Source: Acidobacteriota bacterium (GTDB taxonomy: Bacteria > Acidobacteriota > Terriglobia > UBA7540). From it: 5,393 nucleotides of DNA. The notes beneath the pieces were generated by a model. It had not been told where the DNA came from, made no database searches, and was given only the letters and a program-made list of their open reading frames with translations. The position numbers and the translations under genes are program-made. Below, piece by piece: positions 1 to 5,025 of this stretch. Where the stretch lies: positions 1 through 5,393 of the forward strand of contig JAJYJL010000694.1 in NCBI GenBank assembly GCA_021789565.1, read 5' to 3'. Within the stretch, counting starts at the first letter, position 1; the number at the start of each line of letters is the position of its first letter.

Positions 1-1601
1 TCACCGGATACAGCACCAGCGACTTTACAACGCAGGGAACACCGGTTGCTGCCACCGGCTACGACTTTGCCGATTTTCTGCTGGGTCTTCCCCAGACCAC
101 CTCGGAACGCTACGGCATTCCCGCTAACTATCTGCGCTCGTCCCGCTACGATCTTTACGGGCAGGATGACTGGAGAATGACGGACCACCTAACGCTTACT
201 CTCGGCGGCCGCTGGGAGTACGCGGCGCCCTTCACCGAGAAATACGGCCACCTGTCCGACCTGGCGCTGGGGCCGAATTTTTCGACGGCGGGTGTGGTGA
301 CGGGGCAGAATCCGGAAGTTTTGCCTGCTTCATTGCTGCGGGGGCATCTGGCGAATCTGGCGCCGCGTGTCGGGGCCGCTTACCGGCCCTGGATTTCACA
401 CACTCTGGTGGTGCGTGCGGGCTACGGCATTTTTTACGACGAGTCGATTTACCAGAACCTGGTCACGAATCTGGTGAACCAGGCTCCCTTCGCCACCACC
501 AGCACCCTGGTCACCAGCCCTTCGCAGTTGTTGACGCTTCAGAACGGTTTCCCCGCCGTCAGTTCAGCCACCGCGCGCAACACCTTCGCCGTCGATCCCA
601 ACTTTCTCACCCCGTACGCCCAAAGCTGGAATGTGATGTTCGAGCAGGATCTCAGCCCGTCTTACATTCTGTCGGTGGCCTATATCGGGACTCGTGGAAC
701 GCACCTGAACCTCCTGCTGGTGCCGGGCGTCGGCAGTGCGCTGGCCTCGAGGACGCTGCCGTTTGAATACGATACCTCCGGTGCGGCGTCCCTCTACAAC
801 GGGCTGCGCGTGAGCCTGCGGCACTTCTCGCGGCGCGACTTCTCTTTCTTTTTGAATTACACCTATTCCAAGGCGGAAGACAATGCCTCCAGCGTGGGTG
901 GAACAGCCACCACTCAATTCTTCAGGGGAGGTTTTGGCGGGCTGGGAGGCGGGTCGGCCATTACGGCAGCGGTAAGCCCGCTGGCGCCGGTGCAGAATCC
1001 CTCTGACCTGGGCGCAGAATGGGCGCTTTCAGGATTCAATCCCACGCACAGTCTGCGCGCTTTTGTGCGCTATCAGTTGCCGTTTGGCGAGCGTGGCCGA
1101 TTCCTGAAAAACGGCGGTGTGCTCTCAAAAATCCTCAGCCGCTGGTCGCTCAGCGATATCACGTCATTCAGTTCGGGCCTTCCCTATACCGCGTATGTCG
1201 CCGGCAACGCCAGCAACAGCGTGAACGGGCTGGCGCCTTTTGGGGGCCTGCGCGCTGACGCCACCGGGCTCCCGGTGGAGCTTCCGTCTTCCCAGCAATC
1301 AACGTTGAATTACTTTAATACGGCGGCTTTTGCCTTGCCGTCTGCGGGAGCATTTGGGAATGCCGGCCGGAATACGATTCCCGGGCCGCGTTCGCTCAAT
1401 TTCAATATGGCGCTCGACCGGCTGATCACGATCTCACGCGAGAGGAATATTACGGCGAACTTCCGGCTCGCGACGAGCAACACGTTCAACATTGTCAATT
1501 ACTCGGGCCTGTCCACCACGATTAACAGCAACACCTTTGGGCGAGTTACCGGCGTGGGCTCCATGCGGACCATGACCCTTTCATTGAGGCTGCGGTTTTG
1601 A
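1..1601 (+). CDS. TonB-dependent receptor, Oar-like, C-terminal part (5' end outside window)
   Basis: This is the beta-barrel part of an outer-membrane receptor of the acidobacterial Oar / carboxypeptidase-regulatory-domain type, which would move or bind a substrate at the outer membrane using TonB energy. The frame is open from position 3, ahead of the first ATG at 177, so the gene starts upstream; 532 residues are visible. In visible numbering, family-typical stretches run in order: GYDFADFLLGLP (19-30), YDLYGQDDW (49-57), LGGRWEY (67-73), PNFLTPYAQSWN (199-210), AYIGTRGTHL (226-235), YNGLRVSLRHF (265-275), NYTYSKAEDNAS (285-296), RYQLPFG (356-362), and YFNTAAFALPSAGAFGNAGRN close to the end. 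The protein ends in alternating hydrophobic residues and a terminal Phe (LSLRLRF), the usual barrel-insertion signal. A Gly-rich loop (FRGGFGGLGGGS, about 307-318) is probably an extracellular loop. Plug, TonB box and signal peptide are not visible, and the substrate cannot be told from sequence. Confidence 0.9.
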   Translation, partial: TGYSTSDFTTQGTPVAATGYDFADFLLGLPQTTSERYGIPANYLRSSRYDLYGQDDWRMTDHLTLTLGGRWEYAAPFTEKYGHLSDLALGPNFSTAGVVTGQNPEVLPASLLRGHLANLAPRVGAAYRPWISHTLVVRAGYGIFYDESIYQNLVTNLVNQAPFATTSTLVTSPSQLLTLQNGFPAVSSATARNTFAVDPNFLTPYAQSWNVMFEQDLSPSYILSVAYIGTRGTHLNLLLVPGVGSALASRTLPFEYDTSGAASLYNGLRVSLRHFSRRDFSFFLNYTYSKAEDNASSVGGTATTQFFRGGFGGLGGGSAITAAVSPLAPVQNPSDLGAEWALSGFNPTHSLRAFVRYQLPFGERGRFLKNGGVLSKILSRWSLSDITSFSSGLPYTAYVAGNASNSVNGLAPFGGLRADATGLPVELPSSQQSTLNYFNTAAFALPSAGAFGNAGRNTIPGPRSLNFNMALDRLITISRERNITANFRLATSNTFNIVNYSGLSTTINSNTFGRVTGVGSMRTMTLSLRLRF

Positions 1602-1617
1602 GCTTTTGAAGTTCCCG

Positions 1618-1635
1618 GGCAGGTTCGGGCCTGCC
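1618..1635 (+). other. Small hairpin between receptor and VWFA genes
   Basis: GGCAGG (1618-1623) and CCTGCC (1630-1635) form a perfect 6-bp stem around a 6-base loop. It lies in the 63-base gap between the receptor stop and the next start. No T-run follows, so it does not look like a normal intrinsic terminator. It could attenuate transcription or stabilise an mRNA end, or be incidental in GC-rich DNA. Confidence 0.35.
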
Positions 1636-1654
1636 GCCGCGACTCTCTATCTTC

Positions 1655-1660
1655 TGAGGT
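1655..1660 (+). promoter_or_regulatory. Ribosome binding site of the VWFA gene
   Basis: TGAGGT contains the Shine-Dalgarno core GAGG (1656-1659), five bases before the ATG at 1665. It supports this start over the internal Met codons at residues 30, 33 and 39, which would cut into the signal peptide. Confidence 0.6.
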
Positions 1661-1664
1661 TGGT

Positions 1665-3977
1665 ATGCGTCGTTGTTTAGTTCGTCAAAAGAAACGTCGT
1701 CAGGGCCATGGCCGGGCCCATGCGCTGGTGGCCATCGCGATCAGCGTGCTCATGGCAGGAATGGTTGTGCGGCTCACCATGGCCGCGCAAAATCAGGGAC
1801 AAACAGCCGCGTCACCCTCCAGCCAGATCGGCTACCAGAATCTCGCGCAGGGCTATACCTTGAAGGTTTCCACAAATGAAGTGTTGGTGGACGTCCGCGT
1901 AACGGACCACAAGGGCGACCCGGTAACGAACCTCAAGGAAAGCGACTTCAAGGTTTACGAAGACGGCGTGCTGCAAGAAATCAACTCGTTTGATCTTGAG
2001 AACATTCAGAAACTCGCTCAGGCCACAGGCGAGAACGGCAAACCTGCGGAGATTAACCTCGGCACGCTGCCCAAGACAACTTCCCAGGAAATCTATCAAC
2101 GCATGGTGCAGAACCACCGGTTGATTGTCCTGTTCTTTGACCTTTCATCGATGCAGATACCGGACCTGCTGCGCGCGCTCGCCTCCGCGCAGAACTACCT
2201 GAAGACGGAAATGACGCCTGCTGACCTGGTTGCCGTCGTTACGTATTCGAGCAATCTGAAAGTGCTCCAGGACTTTACCAATGACCGTGACGTGCTGTCG
2301 AAGGCGATCAAGAGCATCCAGATTGGCCAGTCGTCCACGCTGGCTTCAAGCGGGAGCGTGGGCGAGGCCGGCGGCACCGATTCATTTGGCAATGAAGTGG
2401 TGACGCAGGATACGGGGAATGCTTTCACTCCCGATGAAACCGAATTCAACATCTTCAATACGGATGAAAAGCTTTCAGCCCTGCAGTCACTGGCCAATAT
2501 GCTGCAAACCGTGCCGGGGCGCAAATCGGTCATCCACTTTTCGAGCGGCATTGAACAGACGGGTGTAGACAACGAAGCGCAGTTGCAGGCGACCGTTGAC
2601 GCGGCCAACCGGGCCAATGTTTCCTTTTACACAATGGATGCGCGCGGGCTGATGGCCATGCCTCCCGGCGGTGGCGCCTCTGCGGCCAGCCCGTCCGGGA
2701 CCGCGATTTATACTGCGAGCGCCGTGTCATCGCAGATCAGCTCCATGCACAACAGCCGTGAGACGCTCTCTACTCTGGCCACCGATACGGGTGGGCGCAT
2801 GTTTACGGACCTGAACAACTTTTCGCCGGTTTACCAGTATGTGCAGAAGGTGAACACCAGCTACTACCTGATTGGTTACACGCCGTCGAATACCAAGGCG
2901 GATGGGAAGTTTCGCCGCATCCGCGTGGAGGTGGTGGAGGGTCGAGGTTTGAAGGTTGAGGCCCGCCCGGGCTATTACGCCCCGGTAAGCTTCCGGCGGT
3001 CCTCGGGCCAGCAGAAGGAGGTTCAGCTTGCTGACGCCCTCAATTCAGAAGCGCCGTATCTCGATCTGCCGCTGGCGGTCGAAACCGCGTATTTCCTCCA
3101 GTCCGATGGGCACTATTACGTCGTCCTGGCTGCCAAAATTCCAGGTTCCGCAATTCCTTTCCACGAACATTCTTCGGTCCACCAGACGCAGTTTGATTTT
3201 GCATGGCGCGCCACGGATTCCCGCGGCAAAGTGGCCGGCGCACTGCGCGATACGCTGCCCGTCAAACTGAACGCCTCAACGTTCCAGACGGTGCTGAAGG
3301 GCAACATCCTCTATGAAGGAGGACTGGTGCTGCCGCCCGGCACTTACAAGCTGAAGGTGGTGGCGCGTGAAAACCTGACGGGAAAGATGGGCACCTTTGA
3401 AAAGCAACTGGTGCTTCCCGCGGTCAGCAAGACGGGACTCTCGGTGAGTTCCATTGTGGTTTCCAATGAGCTTTCAAAAAAGCCGCCTACCCGGCCCCAG
3501 CGTGGGCCATGGGCTATGGGCGCGGAGGATAACCCGCTCGTCAATGGCTCCCAGTCCATCCTGCCGAGCGTCACTCGAGTGTTTTACGCCAACCAGAATC
3601 TCTATGTGTACCTCCAGTCCTACGTCGGCAAGCCTCCATCGGCGGGCAAAGCCGCCAGGCGTTCCGGACGTCCAAGTCCTCCGTCGATGGCGCTCATCTT
3701 CTTCCGAAACGGCGTCCAGATTTCTCAGGCGGGGCCTTATGCGGCCAAGTCAGGCAAGTCAGGCGAAGGTACTGCATCTTACTTTACCGAAATTCCCCTG
3801 GCCAAGTTTCCTCCGGGACGCTACTGGATGCAGGTGAATGTGATCGACGCCTCTGCTAACGAGGTCGCATTTGCCCGGGTGCCCATGGCCATCTTATCCG
3901 TTCCCGGCAAGGGAGAGACTCACACGGGTAACAGCAGAGAGCAAACGAATGCGGGTCCTGGAACGGGCGGAGACTAG
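1665..3977 (+). CDS. Exported VWFA-related acidobacterial-domain protein
   Basis: This 770-residue protein belongs to the VWFA-related family typical of Acidobacteriota (TIGR03436-like), exported proteins with a von Willebrand A fold and no established substrate. The N-terminus has a basic stretch (residues 1-19), a hydrophobic core (20-39) and a likely signal-peptidase site near TMA-AQ (39-42). The family opening NEVLVDVRVTDHKG...LKESDFKVYEDG is at 71-101. The VWA core runs from about 152 to 440: LIVLFFDLSS (153-162), DLVAVVTYSS (187-196), NIFNTDEKLSALQSLANML (262-280), GRKSVIHFSSGIEQTGVDNEAQL (285-307), SFYTMDARGL (320-329), TDTGGRMF (373-380), YYLIGYTPSN (400-409) and ARPGYYAP (433-440). 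The MIDAS position reads D159-L-S-S-M, not the canonical DxSxS, so metal binding is uncertain. Residues 450-747 are probably beta-rich, ending in PPGRYWMQVNVID (716-728), which looks Ig-like; the last about 20 residues are low-complexity. It sits 63 bases after the receptor and is probably co-transcribed with it, which suggests a cell-envelope role. Family assignment is strong; function is not known. Confidence 0.9.
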   Translation: MRRCLVRQKKRRQGHGRAHALVAIAISVLMAGMVVRLTMAAQNQGQTAASPSSQIGYQNLAQGYTLKVSTNEVLVDVRVTDHKGDPVTNLKESDFKVYEDGVLQEINSFDLENIQKLAQATGENGKPAEINLGTLPKTTSQEIYQRMVQNHRLIVLFFDLSSMQIPDLLRALASAQNYLKTEMTPADLVAVVTYSSNLKVLQDFTNDRDVLSKAIKSIQIGQSSTLASSGSVGEAGGTDSFGNEVVTQDTGNAFTPDETEFNIFNTDEKLSALQSLANMLQTVPGRKSVIHFSSGIEQTGVDNEAQLQATVDAANRANVSFYTMDARGLMAMPPGGGASAASPSGTAIYTASAVSSQISSMHNSRETLSTLATDTGGRMFTDLNNFSPVYQYVQKVNTSYYLIGYTPSNTKADGKFRRIRVEVVEGRGLKVEARPGYYAPVSFRRSSGQQKEVQLADALNSEAPYLDLPLAVETAYFLQSDGHYYVVLAAKIPGSAIPFHEHSSVHQTQFDFAWRATDSRGKVAGALRDTLPVKLNASTFQTVLKGNILYEGGLVLPPGTYKLKVVARENLTGKMGTFEKQLVLPAVSKTGLSVSSIVVSNELSKKPPTRPQRGPWAMGAEDNPLVNGSQSILPSVTRVFYANQNLYVYLQSYVGKPPSAGKAARRSGRPSPPSMALIFFRNGVQISQAGPYAAKSGKSGEGTASYFTEIPLAKFPPGRYWMQVNVIDASANEVAFARVPMAILSVPGKGETHTGNSREQTNAGPGTGGD
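3747..3764 (+). repeat. Tandem 9-bp duplication inside the VWFA gene
   Basis: AAGTCAGGC occurs twice without a gap (3747-3755 and 3756-3764), in frame, and encodes Lys-Ser-Gly twice (residues 695-700). It looks like a recent slippage duplication in a surface loop of the C-terminal region. Confidence 0.8.
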
Positions 3978-4009
3978 CTCAGTTACCTGAATGCTCCTGC
4001 CTTTCTTGT
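3976..4009 (+). terminator. Weak terminator-like hairpin after the VWFA gene
   Basis: AGC-TCAG (3976-3982) pairs with CTGA (3987-3990) and GCT (3993-3995), leaving a two-base bulge (3991-3992) and a TTAC loop. The stem starts within the stop codon, and a pyrimidine-rich tail with CTTTCTTGT (4001-4009) follows. The short bulged stem and interrupted T-tract make this a weak candidate for the end of the receptor-VWFA unit. Confidence 0.3.
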
Positions 4010-4163
4010 CCAACCGTGGGAGAGAATTGTCGATGATCGGGATGGCCTGGTCGGTTTCCCGAACAAATTCTGTCAAGAAAATCGGGCGTCATACCGAATG
4101 AATTCTGGGTACTTTTGAGACTTTAAGCGCGACCCTTGGCCTGATAATAAATAGACCAGGTTG

Positions 4164-4218
4164 ACACGGCTTTTGAGCATCGGCAAATGTTTCTTGTTGC
4201 AAAACTCAAAAGCTGTGT
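4164..4218. repeat. Long inverted repeat / hairpin upstream of HU
   Basis: The arms 4164-4177 (ACACGGCTTTTGAG) and 4205-4218 (CTCAAAAGCTGTGT) pair over 14 positions: 13 Watson-Crick pairs and one G-T (4168 with 4214). Inside, GCAA (4183-4186) pairs with TTGC (4197-4200) after an asymmetric internal loop. No T-run follows the right arm on the plus strand. The left arm overlaps a TTGACA hexamer (4161-4166), and the right arm abuts and overlaps by one base a TATAAA (4218-4223). It could be a transcript hairpin, a small RNA, a protein binding site, or a short element with terminal inverted repeats. Confidence 0.65.
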
Positions 4219-4223
4219 ATAAA
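4194..4223 (+). promoter_or_regulatory. Possible weak upstream promoter
   Basis: TATAAA (4218-4223) matches the -10 hexamer at five of six positions. The best -35 partners are poor: TTGTTG (4194-4199, 18-base spacer) or TTGCAA (4197-4202, 15-base spacer). It could be a secondary start for the HU gene or for an unrecognised small RNA; position and AT-richness are the only other support. Confidence 0.25.
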
Positions 4224-4265
4224 GGTAATTGTCTGTGCGATCCCCATTACGAGAGTCCGCAATAG

Positions 4266-4332
4266 GCCTTGACAGGGCGGGCAAAATAATGGCATGTACA
4301 ATCCAGGCGTTGTGAATCAATTGCCTTGACAG
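4266..4332 (+). repeat. Direct repeat GCCTTGACAG, two copies
   Basis: The 10-mer GCCTTGACAG occurs at 4266-4275 and again at 4323-4332, 57 bases apart. The second copy contains the -35 hexamer of the HU promoter. The first has no -10 at normal spacing; a TACAAT (4297-4302) lies 22 bases downstream, which is too far. The copies may be a duplicated promoter element or a repeated protein binding site. Confidence 0.6.
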
Positions 4333-4354
4333 TCGCAGGGTTATTGCTTAAAGT
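4326..4354 (+). promoter_or_regulatory. Sigma70-type promoter of the HU gene
   Basis: A perfect -35 hexamer TTGACA (4326-4331) is followed by a 17-base spacer and TAAAGT (4349-4354), which matches TATAAT at four of six positions including the first, second and last. Transcription would start near 4361, giving a leader of roughly 54 bases before the HU start codon. Hexamer match, ideal spacing and position make this the most credible promoter in the window. Confidence 0.7.
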
Positions 4355-4399
4355 TTCGCATTTCGGTCAACAAAAAGGACTCCCAATATCTAAATTTCA

Positions 4400-4408
4400 G
4401 GAGAGGAG
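4400..4408 (+). promoter_or_regulatory. Strong ribosome binding site of the HU gene
   Basis: GGAGAGGAG contains a strong Shine-Dalgarno core (GAGGAG, 4403-4408) six bases before the ATG at 4415. It fixes this start over the Met at residue 5 and suits a highly expressed nucleoid protein. Confidence 0.8.
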
Positions 4409-4414
4409 CAGCAA

Positions 4415-4714
4415 ATGGCAAAAGTGATGACCAAATCCCAGGTGGTATCCCACTTGGCTGACAAAGTCGGGCTGCAGAAGAAAGCCGCGGCTGCAGTGCT
4501 TGAAGAGCTCGTGACCTTGGCCACCAAGGAGTGCAAGAGTGGTGGACAGTTCGTGCTTCCTGGCCTCGGCAAGGCCGTCAAAGCTCACCGGAAGGAGCGC
4601 ACGGGTCGAAACCCTCAAACCGGCGCACCCATCAAGATTCCTGCCAAGACAGTGGTGAAGTTCCGCTTGGCGAAGTCCTTCAAGGACGCCGTTGTCCCAC
4701 CCAAGAAGAAATAG
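4415..4714 (+). CDS. HU-family histone-like DNA-binding protein
   Basis: This is a 99-residue nucleoid protein of the HU/IHF family, which binds and bends DNA as a dimer in the cytoplasm. The order fits the fold: helical N-terminal half (MTKSQVVSHLADKVGL, 5-20; QKKAAAAVLEELVTLATKECKSG, 21-43), the turn LPGLGK (48-53), a basic arm (HRKERTGRNPQTG, 58-70) with the DNA-intercalating Pro at P67, then IPAKTVVKFRLAKSFKDAV (75-93). The RNP-Q-T-G motif at 65-70 is the family signature. It differs from E. coli HU in having LGK where GFGxF is usual, a few extra N-terminal residues and a PPKKK tail, so it is slightly longer than the usual 90 residues. Whether it is a homodimer, or pairs with another HU or IHF subunit elsewhere, cannot be told. 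It has its own promoter and a strong ribosome site and appears monocistronic. Confidence 0.93.
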   Translation: MAKVMTKSQVVSHLADKVGLQKKAAAAVLEELVTLATKECKSGGQFVLPGLGKAVKAHRKERTGRNPQTGAPIKIPAKTVVKFRLAKSFKDAVVPPKKK

Positions 4715-4814
4715 CACCTCGGCGGATTAACAGAGGTTTAGTGGAGCCGCCCCAGCCGGCGCGCGAGTGGCGTGGGGTTGCCGCTTGGCAGGTGGCTTCA
4801 AAGGTTTTGAACGC

Positions 4815-4855
4815 GCGACTCCCCAGGAACATGAGCAATGTTTCACGGGGAGCGC
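4815..4855. other. Stable imperfect hairpin, candidate bidirectional terminator
   Basis: Pairing proceeds GCG (4815-4817) with CGC (4853-4855), a bulged A, CTCCCC (4819-4824) with GGGGAG (4847-4852), a small internal loop, then GGAACAT (4826-4832) with ATGTTTC (4838-4844, including one G-T), closed by a GAGCA loop. That is 16 pairs within 41 bases. Its place between convergent genes suits transcription termination or 3'-end protection for both. The lack of a T-tract on either side argues against a classical intrinsic terminator. Confidence 0.55.
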
Positions 4856-4906
4856 CCATCCGTTTGTGTAAAGCGTTCGGGGCTCAGCAACAGGAATTGA
4901 CAATCA

Positions 4907-4921
4907 AGACCTCGCAGGTCT
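4907..4921. other. Short perfect inverted repeat downstream of GH15
   Basis: AGACCT-CGC-AGGTCT is a perfect 6-bp stem with a 3-base loop, about 105 bases past the GH15 stop in that gene's direction. On the minus strand it is followed by TTGATTGTC-like sequence, only moderately T-rich. It may contribute to ending the GH15 transcript. Confidence 0.3.
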
Positions 4922-5025
4922 GAATGCGCAGGCTGAAGCAGGCTTGTCTTTATTGAGCAAGACCCCGGCAGGGAACAGCGTTTGTTTAGCGGCTGCCAGG
5001 GCCATCCATACGCCTTCATCAGCGT

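Larger units (their letters stand above)
3978..4325. other. Structured non-coding region between VWFA and HU genes
   Basis: I see no convincing coding sequence here on either strand; the open frames on the minus strand (3894-4076 and 4123-4320) resemble no known protein. The sequence is visibly more AT-rich than the flanking genes, as expected for a regulatory region. It contains a 55-base hairpin (4164-4218), three copies of CTTTTGAG or its complement (4112, 4170, 4205), a 6-bp stem TCGGGA/TCCCGA (4037-4042 with 4057-4062), and the first copy of a repeated GCCTTGACAG. It may hold extra promoters of the HU gene, an operator, or a small RNA, but none can be named. Confidence 0.5.
4715..5025. 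other. Convergent intergenic region with several inverted repeats
   Basis: The HU and GH15 genes converge on this 311-base gap. I see no supportable gene; the plus-strand frame running to 4923 and the minus-strand frame at 4904-5158 are shadows of HU and GH15. Inverted repeats include ACCTC/GAGGT (4716-4720 with 4733-4737), CCCCA/TGGGG (4750-4754 with 4773-4777), TTCAAA/TTTGAA (4797-4811), a long hairpin at 4815-4855, AGACCT/AGGTCT (4907-4921) and GTCTT/AAGAC (4946-4950 with 4959-4963). GCAGGCT is repeated directly at 4928 and 4938. None is followed by a clear T-run on either strand, so terminators for the two genes are not obvious. Confidence 0.55.

Noticed and set aside
1618..1635. Hairpin in the receptor-VWFA gap as a true terminator
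   Set aside because: No T-tract follows and the gap is only 63 bases, so I list it as a hairpin and keep the operon reading.
2195..2617. 140-codon minus-strand frame inside the VWFA gene
   Set aside because: Antisense shadow of a conserved gene, with Ser/Arg-rich composition and no recognisable domain.
3971..4045. tRNA-like box A (TAGCTCAGTT at 3975-3984) right at the VWFA stop codon
   Set aside because: No anticodon stem, no acceptor pairing and no GTTCRANNC-type T-arm follow at the right distance, so a tRNA gene or attachment site is not supported.
4269..4302. Second full promoter TTGACA...TACAAT
   Set aside because: The hexamers are 22 bases apart, outside the normal 16-19-base spacing.
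4123..4320. 65-codon minus-strand frame in the HU upstream region
   Set aside because: No ribosome site that I can see, no family resemblance, and it spans the hairpin and repeat elements, so it is probably chance.
4531..4923. 130-codon plus-strand open frame overlapping HU
   Set aside because: It lies in another frame of the HU gene, runs into non-coding DNA, resembles no known protein and has no ribosome site, while HU is unmistakable.
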